DNA from: an uncultured Lachnospiraceae bacterium
GTDB lineage: Bacteria; Bacillota; Clostridia; Lachnospirales; Lachnospiraceae
DNA: 47,118 nucleotides
Assembly: GCA_910584915.1 (NCBI GenBank)
Contig: CAJUDM010000032.1
Coordinates: forward strand, 1 to 47,118
Reading direction: 5' to 3'
Within the stretch, counting starts at the first letter, position 1; every line of letters begins with the position of its first letter. Below, one piece after another: positions 35,494 to 44,844 of this stretch. The translations under genes and the position numbers were made by a program. The notes under the pieces were generated by a model. It was not told the DNA's origin and searched no databases. It saw only the letters and a program-made list of their open reading frames with translations.

Positions 35494-36237
35494 TTACAGA
35501 TACCTCTCAGGCTCATTCAAAAACACATCCGTGATTCCCTGTCTTTCCAAATCCCCCAGATCCAGCTTCGTCCCTGTCGGCTTCTCCGGGTACAAATGCC
35601 CCGAAAACCACGCTCTCACTGTATATCCCCTGACCTCTTCCGCCGATAAGTCCATCCCCCGCCAGTACGGATGGAGCGCCGCCGCCCCGCATCCTCCCCG
35701 CAGTTTGTACAGACAGTCCGACACTTTCGTATCCAGCATCCCCAGCTCCGCCTCCGGGTCCAGTTCCTTCAGCCTCTCCAGAGATTTCGCATAAAAGGTA
35801 GAATAGACGACCGCTTTTTCAAGCCCTCTTTTATGCACCAGTTCAACGATCTTCTCCTCCATCCCTGGATAGGGATAAACGCTGTTCTTCAACTCAATAT
35901 TCAGCCTCATACCATCCTTCAGACTTATACCGCCTCTCAGCCTGCCGTCCAGCAGATCAAACACTTCCCCTATCGTCGGTATCCTCTGCGTCCCGTTCTC
36001 TCCCGCATTTATGGAAAGCCTCTTAAGCTCCCCCAGAGTAAAGTCCTTTACAAAGCCGCATCCACCCGTTGTCCTGTCCACCCGCTCATCATGGATGACA
36101 ACCATCTCCCCATCTCTCGTAAGCTGTATATCCAGTTCAATGCCTTCCAGATTTTTCAGTTCCGCCGCCTTCTCAAACGCCAGCAGCGTATTTTCGGGAT
36201 ACATCTGGCTGCATCCTCTGTGTGCCCAAATCTTCAT
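35494..36237 (-). CDS. Glycerophosphodiester phosphodiesterase
   Basis: 247 residues, the usual length for cytosolic GDPD. All family motifs are present: WAHRGCSQMYPENTLLAFEKA, IELDIQLTRDGEMVVIHDE, DRTTGG, and RLNIELKNSVYPY. No signal peptide. It cleaves glycerophosphodiesters to glycerol-3-phosphate and an alcohol. It lies alone between the two large ATPase/nuclease genes. In this window a source of glycerol phosphate would feed cytidylyltransferases, but it may be ordinary lipid turnover. Confidence 0.93.
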   Translation of the reverse strand: MKIWAHRGCSQMYPENTLLAFEKAAELKNLEGIELDIQLTRDGEMVVIHDERVDRTTGGCGFVKDFTLGELKRLSINAGENGTQRIPTIGEVFDLLDGRLRGGISLKDGMRLNIELKNSVYPYPGMEEKIVELVHKRGLEKAVVYSTFYAKSLERLKELDPEAELGMLDTKVSDCLYKLRGGCGAAALHPYWRGMDLSAEEVRGYTVRAWFSGHLYPEKPTGTKLDLGDLERQGITDVFLNEPERYL

Positions 36238-36261
36238 ATTCTCACCGCTTCTCTAAACATA

Positions 36262-36308
36262 AAAAATCTGACGCAAAGCCATGACGATTCCATACTTTAC
36301 ATCAGATT
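36262..36308 (-). repeat. Left flank repeat and terminator of ATPase cassette C
   Basis: On the minus strand it reads GATGTAAAGTATGGAATCGT then CATGG, matching the right flank at 38144-38168 in 21 of 25 positions in inverted orientation. Its outer ends AATCTGA and TCAGATT pair, and a T-run follows, so it can also act as the terminator of the ATPase gene. Confidence 0.75.
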
Positions 36309-36350
36309 TCTTCAATTCCCTCACCGATAGTTCACTTCAAAAATGTCTGC

Positions 36351-37931
36351 CTAGACGACCGCCTCCACGATCACCTTATCTCCCAGAGTTATCCTTCTCA
36401 CTCCGATCTCCTTTTTCCTGTTAAAATTGAAGCTGAGCAAATACCCTTTCTTCTGATGATAATAATCCAGATACTCAGAGAGCTGCCTTTCGCCTCTCTC
36501 GTTGTACTCGTTTCCGCGCCAGATCTTCATTTCCACGACAAACTGCTCTCCCAGATAATCCACGACCACATCCGTCCGCCCGGCGTCCCTGGTCTGTGCC
36601 TCCAGATAATAATTCCCGGTTCCGTTGATGATGGGCTTCAGGTACAGCAGGAAAAATTTCCGTCCGTAACTCTCCACAAACTTTTCGTCATTTTCTCCGT
36701 ATACATCATGAAAATACTCCACAAACTTTTCGAGTACCAGCTCCATGTTCAGCCGTCCATCCGCGATAAACTGATTTTTGTCACGCTCTCCGCACCGGAA
36801 AGCGTCGCTTTTCAAAGCTTCCTCCGTGATAAACATATTGAGCAACCTCATCTCAAATATGCGGTTTGCCACCACAACCTGACCGCCCTTTTCTTTCAGA
36901 AATCCAAACATAAGTCCTATATTGACAGCTTTTGCATCCGGGCTAAACGGTACTCTCTTTCCCTGATACAAAACTTCTTCTATCAAATCTCTCAAATCCC
37001 TGTAAGCGTCAAGCTGCCTTGCCATACTGTCAAATAAAGGAGATTTTATATTCAATAAAATCCTGACTGCTTCTGTGATCCCTTCCCCTGACCAGATATT
37101 CCCGCTATCCTTAAATGCTTTATATTCCGGCAATCTTTCATCTAAAATTTTACAGATGACCGATACCAGATACGGATATCCTGACGTATACTGGTAGATC
37201 TCCTCTGCCACAGTTCTCATATCCATTCCCGTCTGACAGTCTGCCTCATACTCTCCCAGCATTTGACAGATCTGATCCTCAGAAAAGCTCATATTAATAT
37301 CAAACTCTGCAGCAATATTCCATGGACTGTTATATTGATGTTCTGCATCAGGGCGTATCTTCAACTTCAAATTTTTAATGTCATATACGCCGACAAGAAT
37401 CACCGAATGGAAAATCGGTCTTTTCCTACGTTTTAGATAATAACTCCGAAGCTGCGAAAGGAAATCGACAAAAACCTGATTATTACTTGCACTGTCCACC
37501 TCATCTATCATCATAACGACCGGCTTTGGCACAGCTTTGCAAAATTTACTCAGCTGATAAAACATTTCACTCAATGTCGTTTGTCCTGGCTCCATCAAAA
37601 ATGCAATATCTGTATTTTCTCCATCTTCACCATTTTCATCCAACGCCTCATGAAACATCCTCATAAACGCTTTTGTAAAAGAATACTCATTATCAAACTC
37701 TGCTGTGCCAATCCCCTGAAAATCCAGAGAAACAACAAGATATTCCTCCTTCAGGTATTCCTCCAGAGCATACAGAGTCGTCGTTTTTCCATACTGTCTG
37801 CCTCTGTTGATCACAAAATACTTTCCCGGATCTATAAACAGTCTTTTTATCTTCTCTAACCGCTCGTCCAACCGTACCATATAGTGTTCTTCCGGATAGC
37901 ACTGACCCTCCGTATTAAAATAACGCCTCAT
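36351..37931 (-). CDS. AAA-like ATPase with C-terminal PD-(D/E)XK nuclease domain (paralog)
   Basis: 526 residues from the ATG at 37931 (GGAGGA upstream, conserved with the paralog). Walker A VINRGRQYGKTTTL; Walker B PVVMMIDEVDSASNN; nuclease residues in DAGRTDVVVDYLGE and FVVEMKIWRG. It is very similar to the protein encoded at 33404-35002 over most of the length. The C-terminal ~150 residues are almost identical, and residues about 80-125 are quite different, which suggests recent exchange between copies. It is flanked by inverted copies of a ~25-bp sequence. Confidence 0.88.
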   Translation of the reverse strand: MRRYFNTEGQCYPEEHYMVRLDERLEKIKRLFIDPGKYFVINRGRQYGKTTTLYALEEYLKEEYLVVSLDFQGIGTAEFDNEYSFTKAFMRMFHEALDENGEDGENTDIAFLMEPGQTTLSEMFYQLSKFCKAVPKPVVMMIDEVDSASNNQVFVDFLSQLRSYYLKRRKRPIFHSVILVGVYDIKNLKLKIRPDAEHQYNSPWNIAAEFDINMSFSEDQICQMLGEYEADCQTGMDMRTVAEEIYQYTSGYPYLVSVICKILDERLPEYKAFKDSGNIWSGEGITEAVRILLNIKSPLFDSMARQLDAYRDLRDLIEEVLYQGKRVPFSPDAKAVNIGLMFGFLKEKGGQVVVANRIFEMRLLNMFITEEALKSDAFRCGERDKNQFIADGRLNMELVLEKFVEYFHDVYGENDEKFVESYGRKFFLLYLKPIINGTGNYYLEAQTRDAGRTDVVVDYLGEQFVVEMKIWRGNEYNERGERQLSEYLDYYHQKKGYLLSFNFNRKKEIGVRRITLGDKVIVEAVV

Positions 37932-38327
37932 CCCTCTATGCTCCTCCACACAGCGACCGACCGCAAAACTGCTTTTCAGGCGTCATACCAACCTTCTGTT
38001 CTGCCTGAGTTTTATCTGACATTTCTGTAATGTCTATTGATATTATAGCAGTCTGCATAAATAATGTAAACAGAGAAGCCATCTGTCTTTCCGTAGATAA
38101 CAGTGAAGCCGGATGGCCAAACTGTTACAGCTTTCCTGAATCCAATGTAAAGTATGAAATTGTCAAGGTTCAGTGCCGTGCTTCTTTCTCCACAGCCATA
38201 TCTAAACACGCCATATTTCCCCTCCGGGGACAGCGTGATCAAATCTATTTTCGCAGTAAGGTACAATATCCCACGGGAAACACTTCCCATACTTATAATA
38301 TATAGCTGACCGGATTCAACAGCCCCC
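37932..38327. other. Gene-free stretch with ATPase-upstream element C
   Basis: I see no gene here. The right-hand part (38144-38306) is copy C of the shared upstream element; the remainder is unassigned. Confidence 0.6.
38144..38306. repeat. Shared ATPase-upstream element, copy C
   Basis: Starts AATGTAAAGTATGAAATTGT then CAAGG. The distal half (AAGGTACAATATCCCACGGG onward to AATATATAG) matches copy B's distal half, but about 85 extra bases separate the two halves. GGGAA and TTCCC in the distal half form a small palindrome. Confidence 0.68.
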
Positions 38328-39668
38328 TTAGGCCCCCTGCTTCTCCCGCCTCACAAACTCCTCCATAACCTCCGCCAGCGCGATGGACTCCCCTCTCGTC
38401 AGCTTAAACGCATTCTTTTCCTCCTGATTGAGCAGCACCAGAAAATCGCTGAGTTCGTAGCGCAACCCGTCCCCCAGAAAGGTCTCCGAATACTTGTCCA
38501 CCCTTCCGGCGTCCTCATAGTGCACCTCAAAGTATGTGGTCTTCCACCAGGGCGGCTCCGCCACGATATAGCCCTTTGTGCCCGAGATCAGAAGCCTTCC
38601 CTCGGATTTCACACCGAGGCCGCAGGTGGCTGTCGCAATGCCTGTGGGGAATCGCAGGGAGGCCTTCGTAAACAGATCCAACCCATTTTCGCCCCTTATC
38701 ACGTCAAACTCGATCTTTTCATACTCGGCGCCAAACAGCTTAAAGACCGGCAGCATCACATAACTGCCCATCTCCAGGAAGCTTCCCCCGTAAACTTCGT
38801 CCGTGAGCTCCCTGCTCTCCGGGTTTTCCAGCTTCGTGAAACAGGCTTCCACATTTCGGATACTCCCGATCATGCCGCTGCAGGCTATCCCCAGCAGCTT
38901 CTGGAATCCCGGGCAGTAGGCAGTCTTGATCGCCTCAAAGAGAATAAGCCCCCGCTCCTTCGCGAGCGCGAACACTTCCTCCGCCTGCCTTTTTTCCAGG
39001 ACGAGCGGCTTTTCACATATCACATGCTTTCCATGTTCCAGCGCCTCCTTGATATAGCCGTAGTGCGTCTCGTGAGGCGAAGCGATATACGCTACGTCGA
39101 TATTTTCATAGAATTCTTCTTTATCGTCATACGCGTTAATCTGCCATCTCTCCGCAAACCTCTCAGCGCTCTCTTTATGCGGATTGTAAACCCCCTGGGT
39201 GCTGACACCGCTGACTAACTTCGCCTCCGGCACAAACCGCTCCGCGATCCTGCCGGTCCCGATGATCCCAATCCGCTGAATATGCCGCTTCTGCTCTCTG
39301 AGCATTGTGCTGGAAATATCCCTTGTCCGCTCCAGATAGACCACCTTGCAGTAATCCTTCAGGTAATCAAAAGCCCCTGTCCAGTCCGAACCCACCGTAA
39401 AAATGTCGATGCCGTACTTTTTGATATCGCTGAACTTTTGTCCCTGTGATTCCTCTATAATGATCTCATCCGCAAAACCTGTCTTCCTGACATTCTCGAT
39501 CCTCGTCATCAACGGATCCACCACGCCGAGCTTTCCACGCGCCTTGTCATAAGTCTCCGTAGTCACCCCGACGATCAGATAGTCTCCCAGCTCCTTCGCA
39601 CGCTTTAACAGCCGGTAATGCCCCTCGTGAAATAGATCATATGTGCCGTATGTGATCACTTTTACCAT
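38328..39668 (-). CDS. Cytidylyltransferase fused to a Gfo/Idh/MocA oxidoreductase
   Basis: 446 residues. Residues 1 to about 130 are a TagD-type cytidylyltransferase: VITYGTYDLFHEGHYRLLKR (HxGH), YLIVGVTTETYDKARGK, and RDISSTMLREQ for the ISTT motif. From about residue 133 a dinucleotide-binding oxidoreductase follows: IGIIGTGRIAERFVPEA, YIASPHETHYGYIKEAL, HGKHVICEKPLVL, with the Gfo/Idh/MocA C-terminal domain after it. A CDP-activating enzyme joined to a sugar dehydrogenase suggests two steps of one pathway, such as making or using a CDP-polyol. It is the last gene after the TagF-propeller gene. Confidence 0.9.
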   Translation of the reverse strand: MVKVITYGTYDLFHEGHYRLLKRAKELGDYLIVGVTTETYDKARGKLGVVDPLMTRIENVRKTGFADEIIIEESQGQKFSDIKKYGIDIFTVGSDWTGAFDYLKDYCKVVYLERTRDISSTMLREQKRHIQRIGIIGTGRIAERFVPEAKLVSGVSTQGVYNPHKESAERFAERWQINAYDDKEEFYENIDVAYIASPHETHYGYIKEALEHGKHVICEKPLVLEKRQAEEVFALAKERGLILFEAIKTAYCPGFQKLLGIACSGMIGSIRNVEACFTKLENPESRELTDEVYGGSFLEMGSYVMLPVFKLFGAEYEKIEFDVIRGENGLDLFTKASLRFPTGIATATCGLGVKSEGRLLISGTKGYIVAEPPWWKTTYFEVHYEDAGRVDKYSETFLGDGLRYELSDFLVLLNQEEKNAFKLTRGESIALAEVMEEFVRREKQGA

Positions 39669-39759
39669 TCTTCATTCCAACTTTCCACTCACATTATTCG
39701 ATACTGTCTTTTTTCCGGAACTGCCCGGCAAACCAAATATTCGATCCTGTTGTCCATTC

Positions 39760-42294
39760 TTATAAACTCTCCATCATCGCCCGATGCACTTTCTCCCCGC
39801 AACTTCCATCGCTGTTCTCCATGATCTTCCGGTACGCCGCGAGCTGTCTGTCCCTGTCAAACGCCCCTCCGATCGCTTTTCCATCCAGAAAATCCGGCAG
39901 AGAGTACAGTGCGTTTTCACTGCAGCCATACGCAAGCCACTCGCTGTCCTCGCAAAATCCCGGTTCATGCGCGAGCAGCTGTTCTCTGTCAAATGTGATC
40001 TCCACTTCGCGATACTCCCTCGTTCCCGGATCGATGTCATATAATCTGCGCTCCGGCGCATAGAAAAACCGCAGCATCCCGTCTTTGGAAGCTCCATCCG
40101 CTTCCGCAAAATATCCGATCCCGCCGAAAGAATAATAGCCGTTTTTTTCTTTCTGAGGTATCGGGAACGGTAATTTCCACTCCTCCGCTTTTCCCGTCTC
40201 CTTATCGATGGAGACAAACATATTCCCCCAGGACGGCGGCAGGACCACCTTATTTTTCCAGAAAGCCCCTAAGCCAAACGGATACTCCTCACTGAGGTAC
40301 TCCGCTCCCCTGTTCACACAGTACAGCCCCTCCGGCATATCCCCGTATTCTCTCACCGTCCCGGTCTTCGGGTTCCATCTGACGACTGTCTTTCCCTTGA
40401 TCGGCAGCATCCATAACTCATCCCCGTCCGGCATCATCCCGCAGCATCCGCACCTGCTCTCGCTTCTCACGGTAAGCAGCTGCGGCTTCATCGTCTTTAT
40501 ATCGATCGCCAGAACTTTATTTTCCGCGGGAGACGCAATCAGCAGAAAACCCTCCCAGATGCGGCTTCCTCCAAGCCTCCATTCTCCCTCGACGTTCTGC
40601 ACAAAGAACTCATTGTATCCTTCCAGATAATCCACCTTATCCCGTTTCATGTCATATCGCACAATAGCAGGATACTGAAACGGGATCAAAAACAGGTGAT
40701 CCCCGCTCCTCCAGGCGTCATAGAAGCAGGACATCTTATCATTGCGGTGTGCGAGCTCTATTTTCCTGACGACCTTATGGTCCCTCACCACCGCGATGTC
40801 CTCCGCCCCGCTCGGGCAGACATATACGGTTCCGTCAACTTCTATCGCCTTTAAATAATAATTGCCGTAGGCATACTCCGACAGGTCACAGTACCACTCA
40901 TAGTGAAAGTCGCCCTTCGGCGAGTGGTAAAGCTTATTCCCCTGCGTGATCATCCACCGGTTTCCGCCGTCCACATAGGGCCCCTTGACGATATCCCCCC
41001 GCCAGTCCTCCTCTCCCGGCAGCGCGTTGATATTGTTGTTCAGAAGAAAGAGCGGCTTTCCCGCTATCCCGAAGAGCGCTGTCACGGAGGTGCTTGAATC
41101 CCCGATATAGGCATCGCACTGCGCTATCGTGTGCTCGATATCCGGCGTGTCATCATAAATTCCCAGATCATGTTCTATAAAATACTTTTTCAATTCGTCA
41201 AACCGGGAACGAAACTCTTTTCTCATGGAATCCAATGTGGACTCCATCAGAGGATGCGGCCGCCACAGCAGACAGGCGTCCTCCCTGCCCTCAAAGCACT
41301 TGAAAACATACTCCATCTTCAAAAGGAATTTCCTCGTATTGGCGAGCATCCCGCCCAGGCTGGTATTGTAAAAATATACCTTTTTCCCCGCCATCTTCGC
41401 CTTCCAGTCCTCCGGCGGTTCGGGTGGGTTCTGGCAGAGTCTGATCACTTTATCTGCTTTCGGGGACCCGAGTGCCAAAAGCTTCTCCCGCGGGATAGAG
41501 GGATGGATAAACTGCCTGTGCTTTTCATTCTGCAGGATGATATAGTCCACATTCTCATACACTGGACAATATGTCTGTCCCTCGCTCACACCTCCCGCTG
41601 TTATATAATAAGGTACATATACTAACAAACTGACATATTTTTTCAATTCTCCCGAATAATACTGGGGAGCGACGCTTGTCACATAATTAAACTCATCATA
41701 CGGATTATGGATATAGGCGATATCCGGCATCCTCCGCTCCACAGCATAATCCGTGTAGTAAGTGACCGGCACATACTCCGGGAGCAGATCCCCCTCATAG
41801 TGATAGATCTCGAGCGCTCCCTCGGGCGATCGCTCATAATATGGGATGGGCACCACATAGGCGTCGCATCCCGGATCGGCGTCCGCCGCCATCCATATGC
41901 TCTCCAGGGAATCCCACATGGACGCTTTATACGGAAAGAAGACGACCTCTTTCCTCACTTTGATATCATCCTCTATGCTGGAGCTTATCTTCGCCAGAAG
42001 GCTGTCCAAACCGCCGCAGGCGCCGTCTGCGTTTTCATCCCCTCCCTCCATGATACCTTCATGGACACGGTATGTCAATTCACAATATTCTTCCAACAGG
42101 GATACCGTAGAAAACCCCTCTCCCTCCGACTCTTCGATCATCGTCCCGAGCGCGATCGCGCCGTCCTGACAATCCGCCAGAATACTGAGCGCATCCTGAG
42201 TCCGGTTTTCCATCAACGCTTTTCTGGTCTCACCATGAGCTTCCCGCAAAGTGATCATTAAGTTTTCAGCCTGTTCCTTTTTTACTCTTCTCAT
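39760..42294 (-). CDS. TagF-like glycerophosphotransferase domain fused to a beta-propeller
   Basis: About 844 residues from the ATG at 42294, chosen because GGGGA lies 8 bases upstream (a TTG at 42312 and an ATG at 42300 also fit). Residues ~110-440 look like a CDP-glycerol glycerophosphotransferase-type GT-B domain: IPREKLLALGSPKADK, VYFYNTSLGG, CLLWRPHPLMEST and CDAYIGDSSTSVTALFGIAG. Residues ~480-800 contain about six repeats of a beta-propeller pattern (for example WMLPIKGKTVVRWNPKTG and VLAIDIKTMKPQLLTV). The propeller may bind the glycan or protein acceptor. It is placed two genes after flagellin, as in known flagellin-modification loci. Confidence 0.83.
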   Translation of the reverse strand: MRRVKKEQAENLMITLREAHGETRKALMENRTQDALSILADCQDGAIALGTMIEESEGEGFSTVSLLEEYCELTYRVHEGIMEGGDENADGACGGLDSLLAKISSSIEDDIKVRKEVVFFPYKASMWDSLESIWMAADADPGCDAYVVPIPYYERSPEGALEIYHYEGDLLPEYVPVTYYTDYAVERRMPDIAYIHNPYDEFNYVTSVAPQYYSGELKKYVSLLVYVPYYITAGGVSEGQTYCPVYENVDYIILQNEKHRQFIHPSIPREKLLALGSPKADKVIRLCQNPPEPPEDWKAKMAGKKVYFYNTSLGGMLANTRKFLLKMEYVFKCFEGREDACLLWRPHPLMESTLDSMRKEFRSRFDELKKYFIEHDLGIYDDTPDIEHTIAQCDAYIGDSSTSVTALFGIAGKPLFLLNNNINALPGEEDWRGDIVKGPYVDGGNRWMITQGNKLYHSPKGDFHYEWYCDLSEYAYGNYYLKAIEVDGTVYVCPSGAEDIAVVRDHKVVRKIELAHRNDKMSCFYDAWRSGDHLFLIPFQYPAIVRYDMKRDKVDYLEGYNEFFVQNVEGEWRLGGSRIWEGFLLIASPAENKVLAIDIKTMKPQLLTVRSESRCGCCGMMPDGDELWMLPIKGKTVVRWNPKTGTVREYGDMPEGLYCVNRGAEYLSEEYPFGLGAFWKNKVVLPPSWGNMFVSIDKETGKAEEWKLPFPIPQKEKNGYYSFGGIGYFAEADGASKDGMLRFFYAPERRLYDIDPGTREYREVEITFDREQLLAHEPGFCEDSEWLAYGCSENALYSLPDFLDGKAIGGAFDRDRQLAAYRKIMENSDGSCGEKVHRAMMESL

Positions 42295-42437
42295 GGACAT
42301 ATTCCCCGCCAAAACCCGTCTGTTTTTCTCTGCGCCGCCTCTCCCCGCGGCGCTGCTATTATTTATCTCAGGACCGCCCGGCTGTCTGTTTCACCGCATC
42401 TGCCTGATCACAAACGGCAACAGCCCAGCCGTGCCCT

Positions 42438-44630
42438 TTACATCCTCGCCGCAACCCTCTTCTCCAGCTCCGGCAGTTCCTCGTCATCCGGCACAAGTGC
42501 CTTCAACTGCTGTAAGATCTGGTACGCCTCATCCACCATACCCTGCGCCAGAAGCCCGGGAATCTTTGCCTTCACCTGGATTGCCAGCGTCCGCATTTGC
42601 GATTTCGCCTCTTTTGCCTTATTTTCCTCATCCGCCAGCTTCATCTCCTCGGAAGCGGCAAAGCAGCGCGCATAGACCTGGATCACATCATCAAAATCCG
42701 GGAACAGTCCCACCGCCTCTTTCAGATATTTCGCAACCTTTTTCCGGTCGCCCTCCGCCTCGCCCTGTATCACCTGCTCCCATTTCACTGCCACGCGGCA
42801 TGATTTCGGCAACAGCTCCATCTCACCTGTAAATGCCTCCTGCTTAAAGTATCTTCTGTAAAATGCAAGGCTTTTCCCTGTAAAGTCACGGAATCTGTTC
42901 TGCATCGCATAAAAATTATCGTTCACATATCTCTGGACGATCTTCGCCTCAGCGACCTTCACACAAAAATATTCGTAGCGCAGCTTCGCCTTATCCGACA
43001 TCTCAGGATACTTTGTCCGTTCCGCAAATGCCTCCATCTTCTCCTTCTGCTCGAGCTGACTGTTCTCAAAGAACGCGTCCACGCCGATCTTCCAGTTGTC
43101 AAATATAATATTTTCAAAGGACAGCCACACATCTATCTGATGCCTTTCCGCGATCTCAAATATCTGATCGCCCAGCTGGAACACATCCGCCACGCAGCCG
43201 AACAGCCTCGCGAAATAGTAGGGTAACTGTTCCAACTCTCCTGTATGATCCGCGTACAGGACCTTCAAATACCACACATAGTAGTAAGGCGCATCCACCG
43301 CCGTAAAATACCGGCCGATCCTGAAAAACATCTCTTCCTGTCTCTCCGATTCTCCGCTCTCCGCCTCCAGCTTCTTCAGGGCGTCCCACAGCATCGTATA
43401 GCCCGGACGTTTCGCCATGGTCTCTAAGAGGGGAACGACCTCGCTGTCGTAGGGAAGCTCAGCCAGTGCATAGATCAGGTCGTCCGTAAAATGCTCATAC
43501 AGCATCATCGGTCCCTTCCAGTCAAACACATTAAAATATTTCTTAAACATGGAAGTATCGCCCAGTTTCAATGCCGCCAGGATATAAATACCGAAAGCTA
43601 CACTGATTCCTGACATCTCTAACGCAAACTGAACAAAAAATGCCGTCTCTTCCTGCTGCTTCACTTCATCATCCTTCAGCAGTTCATAATACTCCACATA
43701 CTTTTCACAGCATCTGATCGCTTCTTTATAATTTCCCTGCTTATAGTAGATCTCCGCGCCGATATTGTAGAGCCTCATCCTGCAGAAATCCGTATTCCGC
43801 TTATCTGCTACGGCCTTTCTGAAATTCTTTTCCGCCTCCTCATAAAAGCATGTTCTGATTTCCGCCTCCAGAAGCCCACAGTAAAAAGCGCCGCGCTCCC
43901 TGTTCGTATTCGGAATATCCTCATTCCTGAATTCCTTTAAGCCCGCCAGACACCACTCCTCCAGTTTCGCGTACTCGTCTGTCGAGCGATATTCCTGCAG
44001 AAGATGGGTCCACCAGCGAATCTCGCGTCTTCTCTTTTTGATCATATCGAGCAGCAAAGTCGTATTTCTCTTCGCATGAGCTCTTTCCTGCTCTTTGTTT
44101 GCGAAATAATAGCCGAAATGCTCAACTATCGAATGCAGCAGGATATGGGGATCATACAGCGGATAAAAATACTCATGGATGCTGCTCACAAATCTGGGCC
44201 TGTTGTCCAGCCTGACCATGCGGGATACCCAGGCGTCTGAATACATATCCTTATTCAGGGTCGTGTAATTTCTCTGAACATACAGGGCATAATAATAATT
44301 CTTATAATTTCCGGACAGAAAGAATTCCTCTATCTCCTTTGTATCGATGAACCATTCATCATCGTCCAGATACAAAAACCATTCGCCCTGCGCGGCATCC
44401 ATCCCCGTATTCCTCGCCTTGGAAAAATCATCACACCAGGTGAAGGGGATAATGATATCCGTATAAGTCCGAAGGAGTTTTTTCATCTCCTCATCGCATC
44501 CGGTATCCACGATGATCAGTTCACTTGGAACCCTCTCCCTGAGCGTTTTCAACGAATCCAGACATTGCTTTGTTGTTTTTGTCCTTCCGGAACACAGTAA
44601 CGAAATAGATAATACCGGTCTTCTGCTCAT
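42438..44630 (-). CDS. GT2 glycosyltransferase with long TPR-like C-terminus
   Basis: 730 residues, with AGGAGA before the ATG. GT2 domain at residues 1 to about 230: LSISLLCSGRTKTTKQCLDS, LIIVDTGCDEEMKKLL, FSKARNTGMDAAQGEWFLYL and DDDEWFIDT. The rest is helical, with TPR-like pairs such as AEIYYKQGNYKEAIRCCEKY and EEAEKNFRKAVADKR. GT2-TPR proteins directly downstream of flagellin genes are known as flagellin O-glycosyltransferases in Clostridium difficile and relatives. It is the first gene after the flagellin terminator and the best candidate for attaching the first sugar to flagellin Ser/Thr. Confidence 0.87.
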   Translation of the reverse strand: MSRRPVLSISLLCSGRTKTTKQCLDSLKTLRERVPSELIIVDTGCDEEMKKLLRTYTDIIIPFTWCDDFSKARNTGMDAAQGEWFLYLDDDEWFIDTKEIEEFFLSGNYKNYYYALYVQRNYTTLNKDMYSDAWVSRMVRLDNRPRFVSSIHEYFYPLYDPHILLHSIVEHFGYYFANKEQERAHAKRNTTLLLDMIKKRRREIRWWTHLLQEYRSTDEYAKLEEWCLAGLKEFRNEDIPNTNRERGAFYCGLLEAEIRTCFYEEAEKNFRKAVADKRNTDFCRMRLYNIGAEIYYKQGNYKEAIRCCEKYVEYYELLKDDEVKQQEETAFFVQFALEMSGISVAFGIYILAALKLGDTSMFKKYFNVFDWKGPMMLYEHFTDDLIYALAELPYDSEVVPLLETMAKRPGYTMLWDALKKLEAESGESERQEEMFFRIGRYFTAVDAPYYYVWYLKVLYADHTGELEQLPYYFARLFGCVADVFQLGDQIFEIAERHQIDVWLSFENIIFDNWKIGVDAFFENSQLEQKEKMEAFAERTKYPEMSDKAKLRYEYFCVKVAEAKIVQRYVNDNFYAMQNRFRDFTGKSLAFYRRYFKQEAFTGEMELLPKSCRVAVKWEQVIQGEAEGDRKKVAKYLKEAVGLFPDFDDVIQVYARCFAASEEMKLADEENKAKEAKSQMRTLAIQVKAKIPGLLAQGMVDEAYQILQQLKALVPDDEELPELEKRVAARM

Positions 44631-44687
44631 GATATCTCTCCTGTCATAACGAACGCCAGCTCGCTGAACATCCGTCGATTCATTTCT

Positions 44688-44722
44688 GGAAAAAATAAGG
44701 GCGGTTTTGACGCCGCCCTTAT
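44688..44722 (-). terminator. Intrinsic terminator of the flagellin gene
   Basis: ATAAGGGCGG (44695-44704) and CCGCCCTTAT (44713-44722) form a 10-bp stem with an 8-base loop. On the minus strand this is followed by TTTTTT. It lies about 120 bases past the flagellin stop and separates it from the glycosyltransferase genes. Confidence 0.88.
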
Positions 44723-44844
44723 CTGATTCGCTGCTGTCGCAGCTTTCTTACAGCTCTATGTGTCATCTTTCAGTACAGCTTCCCGAATATTGCATCCCAG
44801 GGTTCAGGTCACCATAGCCGACAGATTACTAAGCTATCAATTTA

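Noticed and set aside
38012..38290. 92-codon minus-strand ORF upstream of an ATPase gene
   Set aside because: It spans the repeat element and a stretch without codon character, and no equivalent precedes the paralog.
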